A DNA stretch of 64,000 bases from Gonium pectorale (GCA_001584585.1 LSYV01000012.1:662171-726170); one strand, 5' to 3'; shown: positions 1 through 14,100, numbered from the stretch's first letter. Notes: generated by a model from the sequence alone, not told the origin. Program-made: numbers and translations.

Positions 1-163
1 CCCCGCCAGCAAGAAGCCCTACATCAGCGTCTCCATACTCCACACCAGCGCAGCTCCGGGATGCAGCCTGGAGCCCGCGGGCACGTAGCCCCCCAGCGCC
101 GACGCAGCCGGGCGTGCAGTAGGGCTTCCGGAGCCCGCTGCCTGGGATGCAGCCCGGAGCCCA

Positions 164-3100
164 TCACCGCATGCGGACGACGCCAGGCGGGGGAGCCACG
201 GACTCCACCCACACTCGCCCCGCCACCCGGGCCTCCACGATCCGCCGCACCTCCCGCCGCGACCAGGCCAGCACCACCTGCGGTCTCGGGGGGCGGGGGG
301 CAGGGGTGGGTCCGGAAGCGCGCAGAACAGCCGTCGGCATGGTGCACAGGGGCCAACGGGGCCCGAAAAGGACGAAAGCTGCAAAGAAGACCTTAGTTGC
401 AAAGAAAGACGGCCTGACTTCCTGCCATCGGGCGGGCCTTCGACGGCTCGCGCGTTGACCGGGCAAGGGTGGCGGGGCTTCGGCGGGAAAGCAAGCGAGG
501 CTGGACCAGAATCCTGCGGAACGTTATTCCGCACACAGACGTCGCTGGGGTTAGTTGAGGCCCCGACCCATGGGTGCGAAGGCCGCCGGCAGTAAATGCG
601 CACACGCGCGCGCGACCGCACCTCCCGGCCCTTGTCCAACCCGCCGCCTGCGACCGCCGCCTGCACCTCCGCCGCTACCTCGGCCGGCAGCGGCCCCCCG
701 GGCCCCGCCAGCTTCAGGGGGCACCACAGCGGCTCGAAGGTGGCGGAGTAGATGAGAGGGAAGCGCAGTGAGCCCTCAGGCGTGGGGTCGTGCAGGATGT
801 CCCTGGCGCGTTGCATGCGGGCGGCCTCCCATACACGGAAGGTCTGCGGGGGCACGGAGGGCGGACCGATGTGGTAAATGGGTACAGGGTAAGTAGCCGG
901 ACAGCCCCGAAAAAACGCAAGCTCATCTGATGCCTGCTGCCCCAGGTGTCATGGCGACTGCTGAAGAGGCGAGGCCTCACCGCATCTCGCCCAGCCGGCG
1001 GCCGCAGATGCGCGGCGGGGATAGCAAGCATGCATGGGCGCGGCTGAGCCGGCTGCTGCACGGGCCGCTCCGCCCGCACGCATCCCGCACCCGCCAGCAC
1101 CCGCGGCACCGACCGCATGCCCCTGCCGGCAACTCCCATGCATCCACCAGGACGCCTGGCCTGGAAAACATGTACCTGACACGGCCACGATCCATGGGCC
1201 ATTGCCTATGGTGGGTCCAGCATGGATGAAGACAAGGCGGCCCTCCTGCACCCGTACGGCACTCGCCCGTATCCACCAGCCTAGGCGCTCACCTCGGGGC
1301 CAAGGCCGTGCTGCCGTACGAGCGCCCCCAGCACCGCCGCATCCTCGAGAGCCAGGTTGGCGCCCTGGCCGTCGGCGCGGCCCGTGTGCGCGGCGTCGCC
1401 CACCAGGAGCAGGCCGCGGCCATCCGTCCAGGCTCCCTACGCACGCGGGAGGGGCCCACAGGCGCAAGGGACTGGTCATGGGGGGTCTGGCTCACCTCCC
1501 CTGCACGCGCACGCCGCCCGGGGCCCTAGTTGGAGCCCAAGCAGGTGGGCAGCAAGTTGGAGTTAAGAAATCTGTCGAGTGTAAACAGAGAAGTCTGTCG
1601 ATCTATGGTTGTACACACCCGAAGGCGCAACGTTTCGGGCCTGAGCAGGGCGGGCGGGTGGGTACAAGGCAAGGCCATCAATTGGGGTAACGCAAGGGCT
1701 GCCTCCGTGCGGGGCATGCGCACCCAACCACGTAACTGACGCAGGCGAGGCAGCTCGATGGCCTGGCCACGAGAGGTGGCCCGACGCAGTCCAGGCACAC
1801 CCGTGCCGGCTTTCCAATAACGCCGACGCGCCACTCCCTTCACGGATCCGGAGCGCCGACACCCCGTCAAGACCGCTGCAAGATCCACGACCCTCACTGC
1901 GGTTCGACACCCCGTGGTTGCGAACCGACTCCCGTATCCTTGACTTCCACACACACACACACCCATGTCCAGCTCGAGACAACCTCCACTCCAGCTGCCC
2001 TGTTGCTTGACACACTAGTCTGCGCCTGCCCCCGGAGCAGCGGCATCAGGCCTGGAGGGGACCGCAAACGGGGTCTATTTCCAACCTGTCCTGTCCTGTC
2101 CCCCAGCTCTGGGCCGAGGCACCGCCCACCCTCGCAGCGATTTCCCGGTGGCAGGCCGGGTCCCCCAGCGTCGGGGTTACATTAACGAAGTCTGTCTGTC
2201 CGTCTGACCTACTAACCCACCCACCCACCCACCGGGACGTAGCTGTCGGGGCTGTGGATGTGCGACCCAAACTCCAGCACGCGCTCAGGCTCCGTGGCGG
2301 CGATGATGGCGCGCACGTCGGGCGGCAGGTGGGCCGACATGAGCACCGCGCGCTCGTGCGCCCGCGGGCCGGTGGTGTCTGCGGGGCCGGAAGGGGCGGC
2401 GGGGTGGAGGAGGAAGACATTCGAGGTAACAGGGAGGGTCAGGGAGAGAGAGAGCATCCGACGCTGCGCGGGCCGCATGGCAGGCCAGAGTCGGCATGCA
2501 GCGCAGCGGACTGGCAAGTCCCCCGGTGGGGGCGGGGCAGAGCCTGGTCGCTGATGCTAGAATCCAAGGAATCGCCCACATAGATTGATTGAGAGTGCCT
2601 ATACGCCCCCACCTGTGCCGAGGGTCAGCTCCGCCGCTCCCCGCGCTCTTGTTGACGCCGCCGCTGCCGTCGGCGCCCTCCTAGGGTTACCCGTAACACT
2701 CCGCCCCCACGAAACTTTGCCCGCCACTAAATCTGTCCGTCACATGACCCGTCGCACCACTCACTGCTCAGCTGCACGGTCTCCAGTGCTGTAGTGCCTC
2801 CCTCAGCAGCAGCCGCCACCGTGTCGCCGCCCGCCGCCGGCGCCCTCATCGGGTACGCCTCCCCTGCGGCCTCCAGCGTCTCAACGCGCGTGAACAGCGT
2901 CCAGATCATCCGCGCCCCGCCGCCTCCACCTTCACTGCCGCTTGCCTCGTCGGTACCCGCCGAGTACATGAGGAAGCCGCGCGTGGGCCTGTAACGGATG
3001 GAAAAATACCGTGAGAAACGCACTTCAGGATATGCGGTGTCATGTCACGTTTCAGTGCACACGAGCTGACGGCTGCACCGGCACCCTGATGGCAGTGTGC

Positions 3101-6100
3101 CAAGAATGCCGAGAACGGCGGGACACAGACTTACTGCGCCGTCAGGTTCTCGAGCGACGCGGGCAGCCAGACGTGCGAGGAGATGAGGGCGGTGGGGTCG
3201 GTCCCGAGCTTGATGGCGGCGGGTGCAGGGATCCTGCCCGACACCAGGTCCGCCTGCGGCAGGAGGGGTGGCGCGGGAGCCGGGGGCGGGGAGGCGACAC
3301 AGAAGGCGTGGACCGGTGGGCGGGCGGGCGTGAGGAGGGAACAAGGGACCAAAACACACCAGTGGGAGGGGAGGGGGAAGGACACGTGGGGGAGGGAGAC
3401 GGCACGTTCGGTAGGCGGCGCGCAGAGTGCGCAGGTCCGACCTTGGCAGCGGCCAGGCACAAGGCCCGGTTGGGCTCCGGTAGCGGGCCGGAGGGGCAGG
3501 TGACGACAAGGAGGAGGTCCATGGGGCCGGGGGGAGGACGCGACGGTGGGACAGGGCCCGAGTGCAGTGCAGTGCAGTGCACGGACGCCGGTGGGCAGCA
3601 GGGCATTCAACAGACCTAGAGCCTGCCTCTTCGTTATTTCTGTCGCTCCCGGCTATCTGGTAGTTGTAGAGGAAAGCGACGTGCAATGAGAGGGCGTGAG
3701 GCGATGGGGGGCCGCCCTGAAGATCTCGGGACGCGGAGAACTTGGGAGCATGCTCAGCCAGAGAACAGTGCCCGGGAGGCGAACAGGCGATGGGTCCGGC
3801 AGCGGAGAGCTCCACACAGCTCCTCCTCCAGCCTCGCGACGCTTGATATGCTACATTCCCTGCCGCCAGGGCCCGCCGCGCCCCGCACCTCTTAACCCGC
3901 ACCTCGCGTTCCGCGCCCCGCACCCCGCGCCCCCTGCCCACCTGCGGGACGTTGGCCAGCCACCGCACAGAGCGCTGGAACACCGGAGCGGAGCCGTCGC
4001 CGGCCTGCGGGGCGGGGCACGGGGGGGTACACAGTCCGAGGGCGTGACGTTGGTGACTGGGGACAGCGTCCGGTGTGTCAGGCACGGGGGGGGGGGGGTA
4101 GGGGTAGGGGTAGGGGGCAGGGGGCAGGCGCTTCAGGGGGCAGGGCCGGGGAAAGGCGGGGCAGGGCAGGGCGGGGCCAGGTGTAGGGTTAGGGGGCATG
4201 AGGCGGGCGCGGGAGGGGGGTAACACGGCGGTTAACCTGCGAAACACGGCTGCGACGTAGGCGCGGGCGCGGCAGGCAGACCAGCAGGCAGGCAGGCAGC
4301 GTGGGAGCGGAGCGATGGCGCTTGCCGTGTCATATGTCCTGTCTACGTGAGGCCGCTCGCCGACCACTGATCCTAGACGGCACCGTGCCCAGTACGACAG
4401 GGGTGCTGACCCTCGTACGGCGTACGGCGTACGGAGCACAGACCAACTCCCGCGTGCAATGGAGCATGTCCTCACGGCACCTAGCAAGGCACCTTTCCGC
4501 TCCCACGCACGGCGCCGCTCTGCCACACACGAGGCCACGAGCCCACTCACCACGCGGCGCACTCGGCTGAAGAAGCCGTCCGCGGCGATCACAAACTTGG
4601 CCCGGGCCAGCACCTCTCGGGGCGCCGCCGCCGGCGCGGATGCGTATGCGCCGCCGCCGTCACCAGCGTCGCTGCCGCCACCGGCAGCGCTTTCCCCGCC
4701 TGCTCGGACAAGCCGCAGGGTGTACCGCGGGTCGCCGCCGCCGGCTTCCGCTGCCGGCTGCCGGGGCTGCCCGGTTTCAGAGTTTCCGGAGGCGGGCTCG
4801 CCGTTCCCACCCCCGGTAGTGTTGGCGGCGGGGCGGTTGTCCTCCGGGGCCGCGCAGCCCACCACCTTGCAGCCAAACTCGACCAGACCTGGATGGCGAG
4901 TATGGATGAGCGATTACTGCATTCGATTTAATTCGCAGAATGGACGAGACGGAGGCTCATCAATGGGAGCTGCCGTACACGCGTTCAGGCTAGCAGCCAT
5001 TAGAGGGAGGGTACGGTAGAATCTCAGCCTCGGGGTGTAAAAGGAGCCCAGGGACGGAGGGAGGGAGGCGGAGTGCAGGCGCGGGCTCGCCATCGTCACC
5101 GTCGGGCTGCAACGCCCGAACGTGCACCACCAACTGCGTGCACCGCACCCAACCGCGCCATGCACTCCGCGCAGCATATCCCCCGCGTTCCCCGGCGGCT
5201 GGCGTGGCCCAGCTGCCCAGCCGCCCGTACGGCAACCCACCCGGCGGCGCGCCGCCGTACAGGATGCTGCGGAGGGCGTTCCACGGCACCATGCCCCCCG
5301 TGATGCCGTAGCGGTCCAGCGTCTCGGTGGGCGCCAGCCCGGTCACCCACGGCATCCGCTGGCCGCTGGTGTCGTTGTACTGGTAGATGGCGGAGAAGAA
5401 GTTTGCTTGGGCAAGGAGCCTGGGCACGTGGGTCGAACGGGGATCCGGGGGGTGGGAGGCGGGAAGGCGGGGAGGCGGGTGTGCGGCTTGTTCTTGGAGC
5501 AGTGGGCTAAAAGAGCTGATGGCACGGTGATGTCGGCAGGCGCTTAGGCAGGCAGTTGTGTGTGAATGTACGTAGATGGTGGAGAGATGGTTGGCTACCG
5601 GCACCGTACTTGGCATGTCGTGGCGGCGTGCGGGGTAGGTGAATGGAGGCGGAGGTAAGGGCCCTGGGCCAGGCTGACATGGGCTTCGTGGCACGGCGTG
5701 GGAGACAAACGCTTGCGCATCAGGAAAAAGGCTCAGGACCGCTTCTGATCTCGTGAGCTACCGCTGCGAGGTTTCCCCTGAGGATCGTAAACAGGCCGCA
5801 TGAGGGACGCGCATCACAGACAGCTCGTAAAGTGCAGGGAGAGGCCCTGCGTAGGGGTGGCTCCCGTGGGGGCGGCGCGGCCTCAGCACTGACGGGGGAC
5901 ACAGGAATGAAAGGCGTCCTCACGAGGGAAGCCTGACGAGCATGCCCGCATGCCATCCCGAATTGTCGAACGCCGAGTAGCGAAATGATTCCTTCGCGTC
6001 CCTTCGCATCCCAAGCCTCAGAACCCGCAGATAAGTCCGCTGGAAGACCTCAAACCCAGCGACCCGGGAACCGATAAGCCTAGGGTCCCCCCCGCACTGC

Positions 6101-6725
6101 GGAGGGAGGGGGTTGTACCTGTGAAGCAGGGTGGGGTCAATTGCCTCGAGCGCCCTGGCCCCGTTGACTGCGACGCTGACGCCTGCCCCCTGCTGTGTGT
6201 AGGCGGGACTCGCCTCAAAGACCTGCAAACAAAACCAAGCAGTCCTCGCCATTTCTGACAGGACACAGCACCCGCCGGGCACATGACACGGTGTAAGGCA
6301 GACAAGAACTAACTTTGTGTCTAGAGACGGTACGCAAAGAACGTGAACGGCACGCAGCTGTGAAGCAGAGGCGCGAGAGGAGCGCCTGGGAGCGCATGGG
6401 TGGGTTGTCCAAAGCAGGAACCGACCTATGGTACAAAACTTTGCGTAAAACCCCTCTGGTCGAGACCCACCTTGATGCGTAGGTCTGGCAGCGCTTGGAT
6501 AAGTGACAGCGCCACAGCCAACCCTGCCGGCCCCCCTCCAACGACGGCCACGTCCAGGTCGGGCCACATGGTTTGCGGCTCAGTTTGACTCTGTGTATGC
6601 GTCGCAGATAAGGATGCACCACAGGACTGGATGCTGTGGCCATGGACTTTCGCGATCGAGGAATTAGGGAGCCGCCCTGGATGTGGAGAGGTCACTTCCG
6701 GCTGACGATTTCTGCGAAAGGCCAT
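164..6725 (-). CDS. FAD-dependent monooxygenase, PF01494-type, plastid-targeted (MO1)
   Basis: Likely hydroxylates or epoxidises an organic substrate using FAD, NAD(P)H and O2. Predicted exons, 5' to 3': 6725-6471, 6222-about 5930, about 5385-5241, 4888-4551, 4004-3942, 3253-3135, 2988-2765, 2378-2233, 1436-1293, 843-622, 277-164; about 685 residues. All junction phases agree except exon 2/exon 3, whose edges are uncertain. The dinucleotide-binding motif VAVVGGGPAGLAVAL starts near residue 59. AADGFFSRVRR lies in exon 4. The second FAD motif LLLVGDAAHTGRADGQGANL is in exon 9. The 52 residues before MWPDLDV are Arg/Ser/His-rich and look like a transit peptide; starting at 6725 puts GxGxxG at residue 63, exactly as in the paralogue at 30914-34472. 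The start at 6569 is the alternative. It diverges from the aldehyde oxidase. Family assignment is firm; substrate is unknown (UbiH-, salicylate hydroxylase- and zeaxanthin epoxidase-like enzymes share these motifs). Confidence 0.82.
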
Positions 6726-8125
6726 TCGGTGAGCCCGACGGCTAGTATTGAATAATGATACGCAGCCAAGTGGCCTGGCGCAAAGGCAACGAGGTTGGTG
6801 CATTTGCTGCAACATCCGATCAAATGTTGGCCCTAACATTCTGTGTGATACATACCACACACTATTGTGTATTGTCCAAATCTGCAAGTTGCAATTCACG
6901 TGGTCAAGGAAACGACGTGGTCCAACCGAATGAACCGATGCTGTGGCACCCCTTCGCCCTTGCCGGAAATGGCATGACGTACATAGGAGATGGGAGCATA
7001 TATGATACCGTATGCAAGTGACCGCGCCTGTCGAAGCGCTGCAGTTGTCGACCATACCCGGCACGGTGAAACTCCGACGCAGGGTAGTCTCCTTGCTCTG
7101 AAGACAAATCAACGGCTCTGCACTGCGCGGCAACCTTTCTATCTGTCGGTCTTTCGCGCCGGCTTCCTGCTAGCAGTAGGAGACGCATACCGTCGCGTAC
7201 AGCCTGCCCCGCCCCCAGCCCCTGCCCGCACCCAATTGCCCGCACCACATGCCGTACCAGCTGCGCCGCGCTGCGCCAAACGCCTGAGCGCGGACCTCCA
7301 CTTGCAACCCATGTCTGTGCATCGGCGCCACGGTGTACTGGCTCATGCCATGCGTGACGAAGGGCCTCCGCAGGCCCAAGAAACCTGGCGCACTTCTCTG
7401 CCTCTGTCCCCGACCCTGAGGAGTTCTCCCTTCCGCACCGAAGCCCATACTGCTATTTCCGCCCGGAGGCCACCCGCGCGCCGGCGTGTCATGACGGAAT
7501 TCGTGCGGCGCGTTTCGCCAAGCCTTGCAGGCTGCAAGAAGTGCAAGACGCGTGCACGCGGCGCCTAGCCCCGCCCGCCTGATGCTGTCCCGCGGCGCGA
7601 TGTGCTATGATGTGTATTCCTAGATGCCAGGCGCGCTGGCGATGGAGGGCATGTATGGGGGGCGATGATCGATGTGGAGACGCACTTCAACGACCCAAGA
7701 TGGCATTGCAGTTGCAGCGTTTTGCAGTTCGAAGGTGGGCAACGGCCAACTATTGCATATCTCTTCTGCCCTCTTCTACCTGTTTGCTGCCAGCAGTCAA
7801 GCCTGCTGCCTGATCGCCCCATCCTGCCGCAGCCATTATCCTCCATACTTCAATGCTACCTGTGTAGCCTTGAAGCATGAACATGGTGCGCATCGATTGT
7901 CGACCGTACTGCAGTACGTATCAGACCATCCTTTCGCAATCATATTCAGCCTGGGCGCTGAAGCGTATGTCCTGCAAACAGCCTTGAGCCGTTGGGTAGT
8001 AGTTTCGCGGGCCTAGACAGTAACCAACCGCTGAGAGTTCCATGCGCCAGAGTCTAGGGTAACTGTGATCAATCACACTCCGTATTTATATGTTAGTTGG
8101 GGGCGCCCGCGCGCAGGCTGTCGCG
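6726..8125. promoter_or_regulatory. Divergent intergenic region between MO1 and aldehyde oxidase
   Basis: About 1.4 kb without a recognisable gene separates the 5' ends of the minus-strand monooxygenase and the plus-strand aldehyde oxidase, so both promoters should lie here. It is less GC-rich than the coding flanks. A TATA-like stretch (TATTTATATG) sits at about 8083-8092, just before the oxidase start. No open frame here has family similarity that I recognise. The promoter role is inferred from gene orientation only. Confidence 0.5.
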
Positions 8126-11100
8126 ATGTTGCTGAGCGTGAATGGCCAGGAGTTCGAGGTACCACCCGAAATGGGTAACGCCCCTCTTGCAGCCTTCATC
8201 AAGACTCGCACTCCATTTAAGGTTAGGAATATCTTTGGGATTTGTGGCGGCCTCTTCAGGTCACATTGCGGTTGCTCCACACCTAGGCCCTTCCCCGCGT
8301 CTTTCCTGGATCGTACGTTCCGTCGACGCGTGTGATCTGAACCTGACATGGAACCGGACTGCGCGCTCGCGCGTGTCGTTGCTCCTACTTGCACAGACAC
8401 GCCTCAAACACGTGCCCCTTGGCTGCCCTGGGCCAAGCAGAGCGTGAAGGTGGCTTGTGGAGAGGGCGGCTGCGGGGCGTGCACTGTTGCCGTCGTGGAG
8501 GAGCGGGACGGTGAGGGCGTGGCGTGCAGGGCACGACGGATGGGTGACCACGGGGTGTGCGCAACCGGGTGCCACTTCCATCGGCTCCAACACTCGCATT
8601 TCCACAGCCCTACCCCTTTGCCAGCAATACGTCAACGCAGCCCTTGCTCGAACCTCTGCTGAAGAACCCCCACGACCAGTCTTGACGCCGCTAGCTATTA
8701 TCCGCTTCGGGCGCCTCCTCTTCCTGAGCCGCTTCCCAAGTGACCTGCTAACCCGTCCAGTGCCCCCGGCCCCTTGTCTGCTCAGGTGCCCCTTTCTTGC
8801 GGACCGTCAATTCATGTCTGGCCCCCGTCTACTCGGTCCGCGGCAAGGCCCTGATCACGGCCGAGGGGCTGCCCGCGGCGGCCGGCGGCGTATCGCTGGT
8901 AGCTGGTACGGCGGGGCCCCGCAGCCGTTGTTTTATGACGCGGCCAACATGGGAGCTGTGGGGTTGCAAATGCAGCGGCGCTGTCAGCGGCTGTAGCAGC
9001 CAAGGCATACCGACCCTCCTCTCCTCCGCTTCTGTCCGCCCCCCGGGCCACTTAGCTAATCCACGTTGCGTCGCCTCGCCTGTCCCTATGCCTTCCTTGT
9101 GCCGTGCCTCAGTGCAAGTGCGCCGGCTCCGCTCCGCCTCCGCCCCCTTCCTGGGAGCCTTTTGGTTGGACGGATCGGGATGGCATGCGCCTCTAGCTTG
9201 CCTACTGAGAGCGCCTGCTGATCTCAGTAGGCATATATCCCTTCCCTATGCCATATATCTCTTCTTGCCCCCGCCTCGTTCAACCCGTTCCGGCGGCAGA
9301 GCGCCTTGCGTCCCACCACGCAAGCCAGTGCGGATACTGCACCCCCGGATTCACCGTCGCGTGCCACGCCGCCCTTCACAATGCGGCTGCGGCAGCCGCG
9401 CCTGCGGTCGGTGCGGAGGCGGCTGCGGGGACGGGGGGCGCGCCGTGCGGCCACGATGCCGGCGATCACCACGGCGCCTGTCAGGGCAGCGGTAACGGCA
9501 CCTGCCAGGGCAACGGTCATGGCCACGGCAACGGTAACGGCACCTGTCAGAGTAACGGCCACGGCAACGGCAATGGCAAATGCGCCAAGAACGGGGCCGC
9601 AAAGCGCGGCAGCGGCCCCCTGCTGAACGGGGATGCGCTGCGGTCGGCCCTGGACGGCAACCTGTGCCGCTGCACTGGCTACAGGCCAATCGTCGCGGCT
9701 TGCAGGGTGAGACAGCTTTATCTGTTGGGGAATCAAAGAAACGGGCAGTATCCGTGCAGAGGCTGTTTGTTGATGCGCGGGCGCTCGCAGCGCATTGGAC
9801 CGACTGGGCGCCTGACCCTTGGGTCGTGGCCGCCGGACATTGTTGCCCGCATGCGTGGCTACTGGGCTGCGCATACCTCACTTGCCCCTTCACCCGCACC
9901 AAACGCTCATTGTTGATTTGCTGTTCTGCCTCCGCGCAACTCCTGCAAAGCGCACGCCATGTCAAGCGCCCTGCGTCGCGCTCACTTGCTGGTGACATCG
10001 TGTGCCGCGCTGCGCTGCGCGCTTCCTCCTGTCCCCTGCCTAACACGGGCCCACGCACCGCCCACATCTCAGCTTCACAGATGATGTACCATATCCGCAA
10101 TGGCGTAGTGTGGTACTTTAACGCAATGGCGTGGTGTGGTACTGGCGTAAGTACCGCATTACGCCCTTGCATGTATGGTACGCGCGCGCGGGCGATCGCC
10201 CTTGAGTGTCCTCTCCATCCCCGGCACCGGTGCAGAGCCTGGCCGACATTGAGGATCTGGGTCAGGCGCTCGGTGCGCCCGCCGCCGCTGCCGCCACCGC
10301 CGCCACTCCTCCGGCGGATGAGGAGCTTGCCCTTGGCAATGGGCAGCTACTGAAGGTGGGGCTGCCGACAGGGCAATGAGCTATCTGAACGCGTCGCCGA
10401 TTAAGTAGGACAGGGTTTCGTCTGGGGTTGGGTCAAGCGCAACCGCCCTGGGCCAAGGCGCATGAGCCAACCGTACCCACTTGTTACCATGTTTCCCTCA
10501 TAGCCCTTGCCGCGGCAAAGCACCTCGTGTTGTCTCCTTTCTCAGGTTCTCAGGATCGACAGACCCCCACGCATTTCCGCAGCGCAGTCCGTAGATTGTC
10601 GCGAACGCAGTACCGAACCGCACTGCTCACTCGGATGCATCGCCCCTCGCGTTTTTCTCCTTGCAGGTCCCCAAGTCGCTGGAATCTCTGCTAGCGGAGG
10701 CGGCCTGCCTCGCCGCCTCGGACGCCTCCAGTGCGCCCGCCGGCCCCGGCCGCGGGGGCTCGGCGGCCTCGTGGCGGCTGGTGGCGGGCAACACAGGCCA
10801 CGGCGTGTTCAAGGACTGGCCGGCGAGCGAAAGCGTCCTGCTGTCGGTCACCGAGGTACGGCACGTACGGCAACCACATGCATGTGTTGTGCTGGCACCC
10901 AACTGGTGCTTGGCGCCCTCCCCAAGGCCTCCGCAAGGAGTTTACAGGTGCATCCCTGATTGCTGTCCTGTGCCTCAGGTTCCGGAGCTCCTTGAGCTGA
11001 AGCTGGTGGTGAGTGCCAGGCAGCGCAGCGCCTGAACAAACAGCAGGGTAAACCCGTAAACACGACGGTTTCCGCAAGAAGCGCAGCGTAGTAGGGGAAA

Positions 11101-14100
11101 CCAAGGTTTCCTGCGTTCGGCTGGCAAGCGTTTGTGCACGTCGCTGCTGTCCAGTAGTACGGCAGTACGAGGCCGGTAGGCCAGTGTTCATAGGTTGTCG
11201 CACCGGTCGGTGCTAGCTAATCCGCGAGTTTCCTTTTGTCAGATCTGACACCGCCGGGCCGAACTGAGCCAAACTACGTTACAGTCCCTGGCCAGTCTCG
11301 GCTTGGTGGATCAGGGCTCGCACCCCCATCCCAGAACAACCCAGAACAGCGTTCTCCTGTATCCCAGCGCGGGGTCAGCCCTTTGTACCTGAGCTTGTTA
11401 GGTATGGCTTGGTGGGTTGTTCCTGCGTACTTCGTTGTGGTGGGACGTTCGCAGGTTCGTCACCCTGACCTAAACACCCTTACGGCTGACGACGCCCTGG
11501 GTGCTGCCCGCCTCGCGCTCCCTCCGCCGCCCGCAGGAGGCATCATACGGGCCCCCCGGCCGCCCGCAGCTGCTCATCGGCGCGGGCGTCACGCTGGAGC
11601 AACTGGCAGCGCGCCTGGAGCGGCTGGCGGCCGGGGAGGCCGGGGCCGAGGCTGCGGTAGGAGGAGGCGGCGCCGCCGCCGTCCGTCAGTGGGCGGCGGA
11701 GACGTGCGCCCACCTTCGCCGCATTGCCGGCCGCCACGTGCGCAACTCCGCCACGGTGCGTGACTGTGTGCGCGCGTGTTGTATGTGCGGACGGTGCTTG
11801 CATGCGCTGTAGCTGATGCAGACGAAGGCACGGTGCGTGCGGAGGTGGACGCAGACGTGCCGCAGACGGGCTGAAGGGTGTGGTGAGTTTGCTGAGGGTC
11901 CGCCCCTTTGTCTAGACCACCGTTGCGCGGCGACCGTCCGTGCGTGGCGCCTGCTGGCCTGGCCGTGGCTTGTGCGGTCCCGGTGCGAGGGCTGTGGCAC
12001 GAGTGCACGCACATACAGGGGCAAGTCACATACCCTCCAACCCCAACCCCTACTCCCTACCCCAGGTGGGCGGCAACCTGGCCCTCACAGCGGAGCGGGG
12101 GCTGCCCAGCGACGTGGCGACTCTGCTGGGGGCCGCTGGTGGGTGTGTGGTGGCGGAGGGGAGGGCGCAGGAGCAGAGGGCAGGGGCGCGAGGGTGGGGC
12201 CGTGGATTGGGGGCGCGTGGGCGCAGTCGGGGCGCGACAGGGCATACGGAAAGGACATGGCAGGGGACAGGGCTAGGACTGCCATTCCTTGGGGATTAAC
12301 ATAAGCCCTGCCGGGCGGCGGCATCATAGAGCGCATGTATGTCTCCGATGTGATGTCTCGTAAGACTTGCCGCAACACTATGCGCGGCCCGCTGATGCGC
12401 GCGCCGTCTGCGCCCATGCCGCAGGCGCCGAGGTGGAGCTGCGGCTGGTGTCCACCGACGCCGCGACCCACGGGTCGCTGGTCCGGGCCGACCTGATGGC
12501 GTTCCTCGCCTCGGGCGCCGCCGCCGCCGCCGACGGGCAGGCGAGCGGCGCCGTCGTGCCGCCGGGCTGCGCTTACATCCTTACGGCGGTGCGCGTGCCG
12601 CTGCCGTCAGGCCCCGAGGTGAGCGGTCAGACCCATGGGGCGGCAGCCGCGGCTACTGGGGCCCTGAGCCTGGCCTCTCATGGCCGGAAGGGTCGTCAAG
12701 GCGCCTGCGCTCTACCCTAATCACCTAAAACCTCATCTTCGCTACCCCCATCCCGGCCTGCCCGCGTCCTTGCAGGCGCGGTTCTGGAGCCAACGCGTGG
12801 CGGAGCGCTACAGCAACGCCGCGGCGATCGCCAACGCCGCCATTTCCGTCACGCTGGCGGCCGGCGACCACGGCGGCGGAGGCGCTGTGGTGGCGGCGGT
12901 GCGGATCGTGGTTGGTGTGCGGACGCCCCCAGCCGGCCCAGTCCTGCAGCACAATGCCGCCAAGTCGGCCGACGCGGCCGCACTGCTCCTGGACGGCTGG
13001 CGCTGCTTTCGCGCCGTTGCGGCCGAGGCAGCGCTGCTGGGCAAACCCGCCACTACCGCCAGCGTGGCGGCGGCACTGGCGGCTGCCGAGCTGACGGCGG
13101 TGGCGGCGGGCACGGCGGCGACTGTGGCCGAGGGCCTGGTTGCGCAGGGCCTTATGGCCTGCCTCGGCCTGGCGCCGCCGACGGCGGGGGCCGATGGCGC
13201 CGACTCCAACGGCGACATGGCAGCGGCGGCGCCGCTGTCCAGGCTGCCGCCGCCCTCGCTCGTGAACGGCAGTCAGGTGTACCCAGATCCGGTGCCAGAG
13301 CTGGAGCCAGTCACACACCCCGTACCGAAGTACGGGTCCAAGCTGCAGGTGCGCGGGGGGCGGGGGCCTTTGGCCGCCAGCCGTCGCCTGTCAGCCGGCC
13401 CTGGTGCTATCCAAATGTTCACCCCCCATTCCTTAGTACTACTGAGCAGTATCGACCTATCAGACTATCCGTCCTTCTGTCATGCGCCTGTACCCGAGCT
13501 GAACGCAAGGCCGCCGCGGGCCCTCCTCCACCGCTTCACGTCACTCCCACCGCCGTACATCCCAGGCCTCCGGCACGGCGCTGTACACGGAGGACACGCC
13601 CGTACACGACGGCGCCCTGTACGGCGCGTTCGTACTCGCGTCCCGGGCCGGCGCCGTGCTGGCGGGCCTCGACGCCTCTCCCGCGCTGGCGCTGCCCGGC
13701 GTGGTGCGCTGCATCTCCGCCGCCGACCTCTCCTCCCTGGACCTGAGTGCCGCCGGCAGCAGCGGCGTCGTGAACCGCCACGACGCGGCGGTGGGCATGG
13801 GCGGCACGGTGCCGGAGCCGGTGTTCCTGGATACCGGGAGTGTGGTGGGCTTTGCTGGCCAGGCTGTGGGCCTGGTGCTGGCGACGAGGTGGGCTGGGGC
13901 GTGGTTTTTAGAGGTTCGGGGTAAAAGGTTGATCGTTTGTAGACTTAGGGTTCGTTTAGTTGGGTGGGGACGCGGGATAGAACACTGTCGTGGGGGTGCA
14001 TTGGGTCGAACGAAGCGGCTTTGTTGGCGCGGGGGAAGGGCAGTGGTGATCGTGCCGCTTGGCGTGGCAAACGCGGGGTGGCACGGCGAGCGCGTGGTCT

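Noticed and set aside
4081..4135. G-rich GGGGTAGGGGTAGGGG stretch as a telomere-like repeat
   Set aside because: The units do not match the algal TTTTAGGG telomere repeat; it is simple G-rich intron sequence on the non-coding strand of MO1.
3045..4865. 606-residue open frame on the minus strand
   Set aside because: It reads through MO1 introns; only short blocks (exon 4, exon 5) fit the monooxygenase family, and the rest is Pro/Arg-rich intron translation.
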